Shown here piece after piece: positions 15,264 to 22,954 of a stretch of DNA of 30,592 bases. The DNA lies in NCBI GenBank assembly GCA_033791605.1, contig JASJGJ010000085.1, forward strand, positions 1 through 30,592, written 5' to 3'. Source of the DNA: Porticoccus sp033791605 (GTDB taxonomy: Bacteria; Pseudomonadota; Gammaproteobacteria; Pseudomonadales; Porticoccaceae). How positions within the stretch are numbered: position 1 is the stretch's first letter; the number at the start of each line of letters is the position of its first letter. Below the pieces are notes generated by a model that made no database searches, was not told the DNA's origin, and saw only the letters and a program-made list of their open reading frames with translations. A program made the position numbers and the translations under genes.

Positions 15264-15794
15264 TTAAAAGTTGTCAGTTGATTCAAATAAGCCAACTCTG
15301 AGATCTTTTGCGGTGTAAATTTCGCGGCCATCTACAGAGACAGTACCATCAGCGATGACCATCTTTAGTTTTCGTTCGACAATTCGTGAAACATCAATAC
15401 GATAAGTGATTAACTTGGCTTCTGGTAGAACCTGACCAAAGAATTTTACTTCTCCCGATCCCAATGCGCGTCCGCGGCCAGGATTTCCCTTCCATGCCAG
15501 AAAAAAACCGGTGAGTTGCCACATGGCATCGAGACCAAGGCAGCCCGGCATCACTGGGTCGCCTTCAAAGTGGCAACCGAAGAACCAGAGGTCTGGTCGG
15601 ATGTCTAGCTCGGCAGTCATAACTCCCTTGCCAAATTTACCCTCACCCGCATGAATATGGGTGATTCGGTCCACCATTAGCATATTGTCGGCGGGCAGCT
15701 GAGCATTACCTTCACCAAACAGTTTTCCTTGGCTACAAGCGATAATTTCCTCACGGGTGTATGAGTTCTGCGATTGTGGAATGAAGGTCGTCAT
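15264..15794 (-). CDS. fabA: 3-hydroxydecanoyl-[ACP] dehydratase/isomerase
   Basis: FabA dehydrates beta-hydroxyacyl-ACP and isomerises trans-2- to cis-3-decenoyl-ACP, the branch point of anaerobic unsaturated fatty acid synthesis. The 176-residue hot-dog protein shows the catalytic pair H75 (FFGCHFEGDPVMPG) and D89 (CLGLDAMWQLTG), spaced as in E. coli H70/D84, and the GSGEVKF stretch. It is first in the fabA-fabB operon, with a possible promoter at 15870-15897. Confidence 0.98.
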   Translation of the reverse strand: MTTFIPQSQNSYTREEIIACSQGKLFGEGNAQLPADNMLMVDRITHIHAGEGKFGKGVMTAELDIRPDLWFFGCHFEGDPVMPGCLGLDAMWQLTGFFLAWKGNPGRGRALGSGEVKFFGQVLPEAKLITYRIDVSRIVERKLKMVIADGTVSVDGREIYTAKDLRVGLFESTDNF

Positions 15795-15869
15795 TGATTA
15801 ATTGGCCTCTGCTATCTAACTCGTTACCCTGAGCTTTTCAGATTTTATGGTTTTGGGTCGAAGGGCGGG

Positions 15870-15897
15870 ATTTTATCTGATCTGAGTGTTAAGTCCA
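15870..15897 (-). promoter_or_regulatory. Possible fabA-fabB promoter
   Basis: On the minus strand TGGACT (15892-15897), 16 bases, TAAAAT (15870-15875), then a GC-rich stretch CCCGCCC where transcription would begin, about 70 bases before the fabA ATG. The -35 is a partial match. I could not recognise a convincing FadR or FabR operator here. Confidence 0.4.
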
Positions 15898-15995
15898 GAA
15901 AATAAGGGGTTGTACCTCCGTTGTAATGAGGTGAGCGTGAAGAGAAAACTAACGTTAGATGGGTTTTAGGGAAGATGAATCTTTCTCAAACAGAG

Positions 15996-16958
15996 CTAAG
16001 ACGTCCGCTGAATGGAAAAGTCGGCAAGTTCCAAGAGTGCTGTTTGTTCGCGGGATTTAGATAGACCCGTCAGGCAGCCTTTAGCTTGTAGGGCATGCTC
16101 CTTTGCACAATCCATCGTGTAATCTAGGGCACCGGTAGTCTTGATGGCCTCTAAAATGGCATCCATTTGTTCGATCCCGCCGTTTTCTATAGCCTGCCTG
16201 ATAAGGGTTGTTTGTTCATGTGTCCCATTCTTCATGGCATAAATAAGAGGTAGAGTTGGCTTTCCTTCGGCAAGGTCATCGCCAACATTTTTGCCTAAGT
16301 CTTTGGTGTTGCCATTGTAATCTAGTGCGTCATCTACTAGTTGAAATGCCATGCCAAGGTGGTGGCCATAGCGGCCCATAGCGGCCTGCTGTTCTGGCGA
16401 GGCTCCAGCGAGTAGGGCGCCGGTTTCGGCTGCGGCGTCAAACAGCTGGGCTGTTTTCTTGCGAATCACTTCATTGTAGGCAACTTCGCTGGTATCAGGG
16501 TTACCGGCATTAATAAGCTGCTGAACTTCTCCTTCAGAAATAATGTTGGTGGTGTCGGCAATGATTTTCATGATATTCATGTTGCCGATTTCAACAAGCA
16601 TCTGAAATGCACGGGAATAGAGGAAATCGCCGACTAATACGCTCGGTGCATTACCAAATTTAGCATTTGCTGTTGCTCGACCACGGCGGAGGTCTGAGGT
16701 GTCGACTACATCATCATGGAGTAGTGTGGCTGTGTGAATGAATTCAATGATTGCTGCCAACGCGGCATGTTGAGAACCCTGATAGCCGCAACTGTTGGCG
16801 CTAAGCAGGACTAATAATGGCCTTAGGCGTTTGCCGCCTGCATCAATAATGTACTGGCCTATGTTTTCTACCAATCCTACTTCAGAGTTAAGTCGGTTAA
16901 TGATCAATTCGTTGACTTGGTCAAACTCAGATTTAACCACTTGGTGAAACGGCAGCAT
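15996..16958 (-). CDS. ispB: Octaprenyl diphosphate synthase
   Basis: This long-chain trans-polyprenyl diphosphate synthase makes the side chain of ubiquinone from FPP and IPP. The 320-residue protein carries GGKRLRP at 41-47, the first Asp-rich motif D82-D83-x-x-D86 (LLHDDVVDTSD), and the second, D209-D210-x-x-D213 (FQLVDDALDY). The residue five before the first motif is Ala (A77), which fits long products rather than FPP or GGPP. It diverges from rplU-rpmA, an arrangement common in gammaproteobacteria, and has a strong promoter at 17016-17044. Product length (C40 or C45) is not certain. Confidence 0.96.
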   Translation of the reverse strand: MLPFHQVVKSEFDQVNELIINRLNSEVGLVENIGQYIIDAGGKRLRPLLVLLSANSCGYQGSQHAALAAIIEFIHTATLLHDDVVDTSDLRRGRATANAKFGNAPSVLVGDFLYSRAFQMLVEIGNMNIMKIIADTTNIISEGEVQQLINAGNPDTSEVAYNEVIRKKTAQLFDAAAETGALLAGASPEQQAAMGRYGHHLGMAFQLVDDALDYNGNTKDLGKNVGDDLAEGKPTLPLIYAMKNGTHEQTTLIRQAIENGGIEQMDAILEAIKTTGALDYTMDCAKEHALQAKGCLTGLSKSREQTALLELADFSIQRTS

Positions 16959-17015
16959 GCCAAGGCCCTGTACGTTTGTTTTATTGATTTTGTCCCTAAA
17001 TATGGACGCGTTGGC

Positions 17016-17044
17016 ATCCTAGGGTTGGGTGGGATAGCTGTCAA
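17016..17044 (-). promoter_or_regulatory. ispB promoter
   Basis: Minus strand: perfect TTGACA -35 (17039-17044), 17-base spacer, TAGGAT -10 (17016-17021), about 58 bases before the ispB ATG. Its -35 is back-to-back with the rplU promoter, 41 bases apart. Confidence 0.65.
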
Positions 17045-17085
17045 GTGAATGGCGCATTATTGCTGGATTTTAAGCCAATTTTTCC

Positions 17086-17114
17086 TTGCGATAGTGGGGT
17101 GTTTGACTTAAAAT
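17086..17114 (+). promoter_or_regulatory. rplU-rpmA promoter
   Basis: TTGCGA -35 (17086-17091), 17 bases, TAAAAT -10 (17109-17114), then the GC-rich discriminator TGCCGCCC, the pattern of stringently controlled ribosomal promoters. A leader of roughly 70 bases precedes the rplU ATG. Confidence 0.6.
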
Positions 17115-17192
17115 TGCCGCCCTCGCAAAACCGGCCTGGAGAAATCGTTCTCAGGGCGTCGAACTGGCATACGCGAATATGGAGTTGATGAT

Positions 17193-17507
17193 ATGTACGC
17201 AGTAATTAAAAGTGGTGGCAAGCAGCATCGTGTGCAGGAAGGTGAGTTCCTGCGTCTCGAGAAGCTGGATGTGGCTACAGGTGAAAGTATTAATTTTGAT
17301 GAAGTGCTGATGGTCGCAGATGGCGACAATATAAAAATTGGCGCACCTCTTGTTGAGGGTGGCAAGGTGACAGGCGAAGTATTGAGCCATGGTCGTGCTG
17401 ATAAAGTAAAAATTATCAAGTTTAATCGTCGTAAGCACAGCCGCAAACAAATGGGCCACCGCCAGTGGTTCACCGAAGTTAAAATTACTAGCATTAGCGC
17501 TGGTTAA
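17193..17507 (+). CDS. rplU: 50S ribosomal protein L21
   Basis: The 104-residue protein matches L21 over its whole length: MYAVIKSGGKQHRVQEGE at the N-terminus, KVKIIKFNRRKHSRKQMGHRQ in the basic loop and VKITSISAG at the end. L21 binds 23S rRNA. ATG has GGAG upstream. It is first in the rplU-rpmA operon, 19 bases before rpmA. Confidence 0.98.
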   Translation: MYAVIKSGGKQHRVQEGEFLRLEKLDVATGESINFDEVLMVADGDNIKIGAPLVEGGKVTGEVLSHGRADKVKIIKFNRRKHSRKQMGHRQWFTEVKITSISAG

Positions 17508-17526
17508 GGTTAGATAGGAGAACGAT

Positions 17527-17784
17527 ATGGCTCATAAGAAAGCTGGTGGTAGTACCCGTAACGGGCGCGATTCGGAAAGCAAGCGTCTTGGTGTTAAGCG
17601 TTTCGGTGGTGAGCAAGTAGCATCTGGGAACATTATTGTTCGCCAGCGCGGTACTAAATTCCACCCTGGTAATAATGTGGGCATTGGTCGTGACCACACG
17701 ATTTTTGCTACAGCACCAGGAGAAGTGAAATTCACTGTTAAGGGTCCAAAAAACCGTAAATATGTGAATATTGTTACTGCGTAA
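17527..17784 (+). CDS. rpmA: 50S ribosomal protein L27
   Basis: The 85-residue protein starts MAHKKAGGSTRNGRDSESKR and has RFGGEQVASGNIIVRQRGT and HPGNNVGIGRDHTIFA, the L27 signature. Its N-terminal arm reaches the peptidyl transferase centre. There is no cleavable N-terminal extension of the Firmicutes type. TAGGAG precedes the ATG. It is followed by a strong terminator, so obg is probably expressed from its own promoter. Confidence 0.98.
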   Translation: MAHKKAGGSTRNGRDSESKRLGVKRFGGEQVASGNIIVRQRGTKFHPGNNVGIGRDHTIFATAPGEVKFTVKGPKNRKYVNIVTA

Positions 17785-17819
17785 GGCAATAAATTAGAAC
17801 ACTTCTTTTTTGAAGTTAA

Positions 17820-17843
17820 AGCCCCGCATTGCGGGGCTTTTTT
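17820..17843 (+). terminator. rplU-rpmA terminator
   Basis: AGCCCCGC (17820-17827) pairs with GCGGGGCT (17831-17838) across ATT, followed by a T-run; 35 bases after the rpmA stop. Confidence 0.92.
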
Positions 17844-17916
17844 GTTGTTAAAGTTTATATTTGTTTTGTTGTTCGGATTTTGCGTGTGTTTTGCTGAATA
17901 TCTGCCCGATGGGTGG

Positions 17917-17946
17917 CTGATAACGCACTATCAGACACTGTATACT
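17917..17946 (+). promoter_or_regulatory. Possible obg promoter with overlapping dyad
   Basis: A TATACT -10 (17941-17946) lies 61 bases before the obg ATG. The -35 region carries a perfect dyad, CTGATA (17917-17922) and TATCAG (17929-17934) around ACGCAC, and only a poor -35 match (TGATAA, 17918-17923, 17-base spacing). An activator or repressor site over a weak promoter is a fair reading. Confidence 0.4.
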
Positions 17947-18006
17947 CTATTTTTTGAAGTCGACTTAAGACTTTAACCCCTAAACTATATTGATGGCCTT
18001 ACTCCA

Positions 18007-19197
18007 ATGAAATTTGTTGATGAAACACCTATTCACGTACAAGCCGGCCGCGGTGGCAATGGTTGCTTGAGCTTTCGTCGCGAAAAATTTATTGCTAAAG
18101 GTGGCCCTGATGGTGGTGATGGTGGTGATGGCGGTAGTATCTATCTGGAAGGGGACGATAATCTTAATACCTTGGTCGATTATCGTTTTCAGCGTAATTT
18201 TAATGCCCAGAGCGGACAGGCCGGTGGCTCTAAGAATTGTACGGGCAGGGGGGGCGAGGATCTTGTCTTAAAGGTGCCTGTTGGCACCACTATCATTGAT
18301 GAAGACACCGAAGAGGTTCTGGGAGATATTACGGCGAATGGCCAGCGCTTGATGGTAGCGAAGGCTGGTTACCATGGTCTAGGAAACACCCGATTTAAAT
18401 CCAGTGTTAATCGTGCACCTCGCCAGACGACATCCGGGACAGAGGGTGAACTTCGGCATTTGCGGTTAGAGCTGAAAGTATTGGCTGATGTGGGATTGGT
18501 CGGATTGCCGAATGCTGGGAAGTCTACTTTTATCCGCGCTGTTTCTGCCGCTCGCCCCAAGGTGGCTGACTATCCCTTTACTACGTTAGTGCCCAATTTA
18601 GGTGTAGTTCAGCCACACAAATATCGTAGTTTTGTCATTGCAGATGTTCCTGGGTTGGTCGAGGGTGCTGCGGAAGGGGCAGGTTTGGGCATTCGCTTCT
18701 TAAAGCATTTAACCAGAACACGGTTATTGTTACATTTGGTTGATATGTTGCCGCCGGATGGTACTGATCCAACCGCCAATATCAATATTATTGAGAATGA
18801 GCTTGATCAATTTAGTCCTACTTTGTGGGGTCGTGATCGCTGGTTAGTATTAAATAAAATCGACTTGTTGCCTGAGAGTGAAAGGGAGCAGCTCTGCCAA
18901 GAGGTGATAGACAAATTACAGTGGGATGGCCCTGTCTATTATGTATCAGCGTCGGGTTCTGTCGGCACATTGTTGCTATGCCAAGATATTATGGAGCACT
19001 TGGAAGAATGTTGGGAAGCTGAACGGGAGGATCCCGAGGTTGCTGAGCATGAGCGAGAGTTGCAGGCAAAGATGCAATCTGAAGCGAGAGACCGGATTGA
19101 GGCATTGCGTGGGCGTCCAAAATCCACTGGTCAGGACGACGATGATGATTGGGATGACGATGATGATCATGATGTGGAAATTATTTATAGCCCATAG
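18007..19197 (+). CDS. obgE: Obg/CgtA ribosome-associated GTPase
   Basis: Obg is an essential GTPase linked to 50S assembly and stress signalling. The 396-residue protein has the Gly-rich Obg fold (1-158, with GGPDGGDGGDGGS), then the G domain with GLPNAGKST at 166-174, DVPGLVEGA and NKID at 283-286. It ends in a short acidic C-terminal tail rich in Asp (DDDDDWDDDDDHD) before EIIYSP, as in other gammaproteobacterial Obg. It follows the rplU-rpmA terminator by about 165 bases, in the usual order. Confidence 0.97.
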   Translation: MKFVDETPIHVQAGRGGNGCLSFRREKFIAKGGPDGGDGGDGGSIYLEGDDNLNTLVDYRFQRNFNAQSGQAGGSKNCTGRGGEDLVLKVPVGTTIIDEDTEEVLGDITANGQRLMVAKAGYHGLGNTRFKSSVNRAPRQTTSGTEGELRHLRLELKVLADVGLVGLPNAGKSTFIRAVSAARPKVADYPFTTLVPNLGVVQPHKYRSFVIADVPGLVEGAAEGAGLGIRFLKHLTRTRLLLHLVDMLPPDGTDPTANINIIENELDQFSPTLWGRDRWLVLNKIDLLPESEREQLCQEVIDKLQWDGPVYYVSASGSVGTLLLCQDIMEHLEECWEAEREDPEVAEHERELQAKMQSEARDRIEALRGRPKSTGQDDDDDWDDDDDHDVEIIYSP

Positions 19198-19267
19198 GTG
19201 AGTAAGCTTTCTTACGTTTATGAAAACTTAAGGGTTGTACTGAAAATTAGTGTTTTGTTGAAAGTTT

Positions 19268-19294
19268 AAAAGAACCAAAAGAACCAAAAGAACT
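19268..19294. repeat. Three tandem 9-base repeats upstream of proB
   Basis: Units AAAAGAACC, AAAAGAACC and AAAAGAACT stand head to tail, 33 bases before the proB start, followed by an A/T-rich stretch TATAAAAAATAATAG. The 130-base gap between obg and proB has no gene. Short perfect tandem repeats here could vary in copy number by slippage; no function is known. Confidence 0.8.
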
Positions 19295-19327
19295 ATAAAA
19301 AATAATAGTGCGAGCATTTGAATAGAT

Positions 19328-20467
19328 ATGGCCGAGCAAGATAAGGTAAGTGACCGGTATAAGGTGAAAAATGCCAAACGGTGGGTCATAAAAATTGGCA
19401 GTGCATTGCTGACGGCTGATGGTCGTGGTCTTGATCGTGAGGCTATTGCCGGCTGGGTCGGGCAGGTGGCAGCCCTGCTTGAGCAAGGCATTGAAGTCGT
19501 GATGGTGTCTTCTGGTGCCGTGGCAGAGGGGATGTCTAGGTTAGGCTGGAGTCAGCGTCCTTCATCAATTCATGGCCTGCAAGCGGCGGCGGCTGTTGGG
19601 CAGATGGGGCTGATACAAGCCTATGAATTCCAGTTCCAGCAATATGAGCGGCACACGGCGCAGGTTCTTTTGGATCATGATGATATTTCAAATCGTGAGC
19701 GTTACCTCAATGCTCGCAATACATTGCAGACATTACTTGAATTGGGTGTAGTGCCCATCATTAATGAAAATGACACGGTGGTAACGGATCAAATTCGTTT
19801 TGGCGACAACGATACTCTGGCTGCCATGGTGGCAAATCTTATTGATGCTGATTTGTTAGTGATTCTTACGGATCAAGATGGTCTTTTCGATGCAGATCCC
19901 AGAAACAATCCAAAAGCACAGTTAATTTCCCAAGGCAATGCTGGGGATTCAACGCTTGATGCGCTGGCTGGCGGCGGTGGTAGTTTGGGGCGTGGCGGTA
20001 TGATTACCAAGCTCAAAGCTGCGAAGTTGGCGGCTCGTTCTGGTGCAAATACCATAATTGTTGGTGGTCGCTTAGATAATTCGATCATTCGATTATTTGA
20101 GGGTGAGATCTTGGGCACGTTGTTGGTGGCTGAAAAGGAACCCATTGCGGCTAGAAAGCAGTGGCTGGCCGGTAGGTTGCAAGCCTGCGGTTCGTTGGTG
20201 TTGGACCCAGGGGCTGTTCGTGTGTTGAAAGATCAGGGGAAGAGTTTGCTTCCCGTAGGTGTGCGGTCCGTTGGGGGGGATTTCCATCGAGGAGATATGG
20301 TTCGCTGTGTCGATGAGTCTGGTGTAGAGGTGGGCCGTGGGTTGGTTAATTATAGCGCTTCAGAAAGTCGGCAGATTATTGGTAAAAGCAGTAGTAGGAT
20401 TACAGAAATATTAGGTTACTGTGATGATAAAGAATTGATTCATCGCGATAATTTGGTGCTAAGTTAA
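19328..20467 (+). CDS. proB: Glutamate 5-kinase
   Basis: ProB phosphorylates glutamate in the first step of proline synthesis. The 379-residue protein has an amino-acid kinase domain with VIKIGSALLT near 20-30, VSSGAVAEGM, NENDTV and GRGGMITKLKAA, then a C-terminal PUA domain (about 285-370) as in E. coli ProB. The start ATG gives an N-terminal extension of about 15 polar residues before the first beta strand; a later start is not obvious. proA is not in the window, as in other species where obg-proB are together. Confidence 0.97.
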   Translation: MAEQDKVSDRYKVKNAKRWVIKIGSALLTADGRGLDREAIAGWVGQVAALLEQGIEVVMVSSGAVAEGMSRLGWSQRPSSIHGLQAAAAVGQMGLIQAYEFQFQQYERHTAQVLLDHDDISNRERYLNARNTLQTLLELGVVPIINENDTVVTDQIRFGDNDTLAAMVANLIDADLLVILTDQDGLFDADPRNNPKAQLISQGNAGDSTLDALAGGGGSLGRGGMITKLKAAKLAARSGANTIIVGGRLDNSIIRLFEGEILGTLLVAEKEPIAARKQWLAGRLQACGSLVLDPGAVRVLKDQGKSLLPVGVRSVGGDFHRGDMVRCVDESGVEVGRGLVNYSASESRQIIGKSSSRITEILGYCDDKELIHRDNLVLS

Positions 20468-20650
20468 GTAGTTGCAATTGTGTTTGATGGTAGGGCGGTT
20501 TAAATAGAATGGTTGGCGGAGTGTGCCAAGTTTTCATTCAGTATGAAATATAGTTTTACCTATTGTTGTCATCCTACATAAATCGACGGCTCATTTAGAT
20601 GGGTCGTTTAATAGGGATGCAAAGTATAGAGCTATAAAGAACAGAACCAC

Positions 20651-20679
20651 AAAAAAACCGGCGTTCTGCCGGTTTTTTT
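20651..20679. terminator. Bidirectional terminator between proB and rpsT
   Basis: AAAAAAACCGGC (20651-20662) and GCCGGTTTTTTT (20668-20679) flank a GTTCT loop. A-run and T-run on opposite sides allow termination of both the rightward proB and leftward rpsT transcripts. The rest of the 244-base gap holds nothing I recognise. Confidence 0.92.
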
Positions 20680-20711
20680 CAAGAGCTTCCATTGTCAGAA
20701 GCAGAATACTT

Positions 20712-20981
20712 TTAGCTAGCGGCAAGGGCCTTAACTTGAGCATTCAGGCGGCTTTTGTGACGGGCAGCCTTATTCTTGTGGATAATACCTTTGTCGGCAA
20801 TGCGGTCAAGTATAGGTACAACCGCGTTGTAAGCCGCTTGCGCCGCTTCTGCTTCACCTGATTCTATGGCCGCATAAGTCTTTTTAAGGTAAGTGCGTAC
20901 CATGGAGCGCAGGCTGGCATTGTGCTTGCGACTTTTTTCGTTTTGGCGCGCTCTTTTGCGTGCTTGGGGTGAGTTAGCCAC
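20712..20981 (-). CDS. rpsT: 30S ribosomal protein S20
   Basis: The 89-residue basic protein, starting MANSPQARKRARQNEKSRKHN and with ADKGIIHKNKAARHKSRLN, is S20, which binds 16S rRNA. The start codon is GTG, not ATG, with an AAAGGAG ribosome site 7 bases before. E. coli rpsT uses the rare UUG and S20 represses its own translation through that weak start, so a non-ATG start here is probably meaningful. Its promoter (21028-21056) is clear, and a strong terminator follows. Confidence 0.98.
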   Translation of the reverse strand: MANSPQARKRARQNEKSRKHNASLRSMVRTYLKKTYAAIESGEAEAAQAAYNAVVPILDRIADKGIIHKNKAARHKSRLNAQVKALAAS

Positions 20982-21027
20982 CTAAGTGCTCCTTTTTATA
21001 CCAATGAGTCTGAATTCAAGGCGCGGG

Positions 21028-21056
21028 AATATACAACGTTTACCCCTATTTATCAA
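21028..21056 (-). promoter_or_regulatory. rpsT promoter
   Basis: Minus strand: TTGATA -35 (21051-21056), 17 bases, TATATT -10 (21028-21033), followed by a GC-rich discriminator CCCGCGCC, typical of growth-rate and ppGpp controlled ribosomal genes. The leader to the GTG start is about 40 bases. Confidence 0.68.
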
Positions 21057-21147
21057 CATGCATTGTGCTGAAAAAAAATAATATAAAGGGGGTAGGTGTT
21101 GATTAGAGTGATGTTGAAGTTTTCGTAATAATTCCTACTAGCTGCGC

Positions 21148-21186
21148 TAACGCGACTATGATCATAGCGTTAAAGCCACTATGATC
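21148..21186. repeat. Repeated CTATGATC sites and dyad upstream of murJ
   Basis: TAACGC (21148-21153) and GCGTTA (21167-21172) enclose the palindrome TATGATCATA (21157-21166). A direct repeat ACTATGATC occurs at 21155-21163 and again at 21178-21186, 23 bases apart. They lie 60-100 bases before the murJ ATG in the rpsT/murJ divergent gap, which holds no gene. An operator is possible. Confidence 0.45.
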
Positions 21187-21245
21187 GATTTTGGCTCAAT
21201 TTATTTTAAGGCAAGGCAGAGATTTGAAGCTTGTAACATCAAAAC

Positions 21246-22841
21246 ATGGATAAAGAGATAGAACTAAAAACCCCGCCAGCAACATCATCAAAATTATTGC
21301 GCTCAAGCGGTGTGGTCAGTTCCATGACGATGCTCTCCAGGGTGTTGGGCTTACTGCGCGATATCGTTTTTGCCAGGGTGATTGGCGCCGATGCGATGGC
21401 CGATGCCTTTTTTGTGGCATTTAAAATTCCCAACTTTTTTCGACGATTATTTGCTGAAGGTGCGTTTTCACAGGCATTTGTTCCTATCTTGGCTGAGTAT
21501 CGACAGACTGGCAGTCAAGCGGCAGTTAAGGTCCTTGTAGATAAAGTCGCTGGTGCTTTGGGTTCTATATTGATAGCCGTCACGGTGTTGGTGGTTATTG
21601 CGTCCCCTCTGATGACGGGGGTTTTTGCGTTCGGTTTTTGGCTGGATTACCCCGACAAGTTTGCTGCTGCCAGTGGCATGTTGAGAATTACTTTTCCTTA
21701 CCTGATGTTGATTTCTCTTACTGGGTTAGCTGGCGCTATTCTCAATAGCTATGATCGCTTTGCAATTCCTGCGGTTACGCCGGTATTTTTAAATATTTCA
21801 TTGATCGTTGCGGCAATTTTTGTCTCACCGTGGTTTGAAGAGCCTGTATATGCGTTGGCGTGGGGGGTGTTGGCAGCAGGTGTTGTTCAGTTGCTCTTTC
21901 AATTGCCATTTTTGGCGAAGATTCATATGGTGCCATCGCCGACGCTAGATTGGCGAGATGAGGGTGTGATTCGAATTTTACGGTTAATGGCGCCTGCAAT
22001 TTTTGGTGTCTCCGTAAGCCAGATAAACTTGTTGCTGGATACCATGATCGCTTCATTCCTTCCCACGGGGAGTATTTCATGGCTTTACTATTCTGATCGT
22101 CTGTCTGAATTGCCATTGGGTGTTTTTGGTGTTGCCATTGCTACAGTAGTCTTGCCCAGCCTATCTAGGCAGCATGCGGCAGACACCCTTGAGAGATTTA
22201 GTGCCACTATGGATTGGGCGTTGCGGATGATATTGCTTATCGCCATACCCGCTGCACTGGCACTTATTATTTTGGCCGAACCCATCTTACTCACATTGTT
22301 TTATTACGGGGATGCGATGACCTCTCGTGATATAGCGATGGCGACATTGAGTTTGCGTGCTTATGCGGCGGGGCTCATAGCCTTTATGTTGATTAAGGTT
22401 TTGGCGCCGGGATATTTTGCTCGCCAAGATATGAGAACCCCTGTGCGTATAGGCGTTATCGCTCTTGTGACTAACATGGTGCTTAATATTGTTTTAGCGG
22501 TACCGTTGCATTTCTATTGGGGGGTTGGTCATGTGGGCTTGGCCTTGGCTACTTCATTATCCGCCATACTAAACGCCATTTTGTTATTCCGTGGTTTGCG
22601 AATAGGGCGTGTTTACACGCCAGAACCAGGGTGGCGTAAATTTATTTTGATGTCGCTAATGGCGAATACTGCCATGTGTTTTGCTCTCTACGGGTTGACT
22701 TTAAACCTTAATGATTGGGCGGAATGGCTATGGTGGCAGAGAGCCGGCTGGATGGGGTTTATCTGTGGGGCAGGTGTTGTGGCTTATATTCTATTTCTTC
22801 TTGTGGGAGGCTTTAGACCTTCACACCTTAAACATCACTAA
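21246..22841 (+). CDS. murJ: Lipid II flippase MurJ
   Basis: MurJ (MviN) is a MOP-superfamily flippase that moves lipid II to the periplasmic side for peptidoglycan synthesis. The 531-residue protein has about 14 hydrophobic helices and the family N-terminal stretch SSMTMLSRVLGLLRDIVFAR, then KIPNFFRRLFAEGAFSQAFVP, with the charged residues known to line the central cavity. The first 20 or so residues (MDKEIELKTPPATSSK) are more polar than in many homologues. No strong ribosome site is seen, so the start is less sure. It leads the conserved murJ-ribF-ileS-lspA-fkpB-ispH segment. Confidence 0.96.
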   Translation: MDKEIELKTPPATSSKLLRSSGVVSSMTMLSRVLGLLRDIVFARVIGADAMADAFFVAFKIPNFFRRLFAEGAFSQAFVPILAEYRQTGSQAAVKVLVDKVAGALGSILIAVTVLVVIASPLMTGVFAFGFWLDYPDKFAAASGMLRITFPYLMLISLTGLAGAILNSYDRFAIPAVTPVFLNISLIVAAIFVSPWFEEPVYALAWGVLAAGVVQLLFQLPFLAKIHMVPSPTLDWRDEGVIRILRLMAPAIFGVSVSQINLLLDTMIASFLPTGSISWLYYSDRLSELPLGVFGVAIATVVLPSLSRQHAADTLERFSATMDWALRMILLIAIPAALALIILAEPILLTLFYYGDAMTSRDIAMATLSLRAYAAGLIAFMLIKVLAPGYFARQDMRTPVRIGVIALVTNMVLNIVLAVPLHFYWGVGHVGLALATSLSAILNAILLFRGLRIGRVYTPEPGWRKFILMSLMANTAMCFALYGLTLNLNDWAEWLWWQRAGWMGFICGAGVVAYILFLLVGGFRPSHLKHH

Positions 22842-22894
22842 GCGAGCCAATACATCTATAAAATTCCAAACATCAATATAATCAGACCCTAATC

Positions 22895-22923
22895 TGTTTT
22901 TAATCCCTATGGGTAGGTATAAT
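22895..22923 (+). promoter_or_regulatory. ribF promoter
   Basis: A perfect TATAAT -10 (22918-22923) with a weak TGTTTT -35 (22895-22900) at 17 bases. Transcription would start near 22930, only about 7 bases before an upstream TTG but about 25 before the GTG at 22955, which is why I placed the ribF start at 22955. Confidence 0.5.
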
Positions 22924-22954
22924 TTCGCCTTCGTTTTTGCGATGTCGGCAGCAA

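Noticed and set aside
15870..15900. FadR- or FabR-like operator upstream of fabA
   Set aside because: Only partial, asymmetric resemblance; not enough to call.
19138..19185. Asp-rich, low-complexity tail of Obg as a frameshift or repeat artefact
   Set aside because: Acidic C-terminal tails of this kind are normal for gammaproteobacterial Obg proteins.
19268..19294. Tandem repeats as a CRISPR array
   Set aside because: Units are only 9 bases, directly joined and without spacers.
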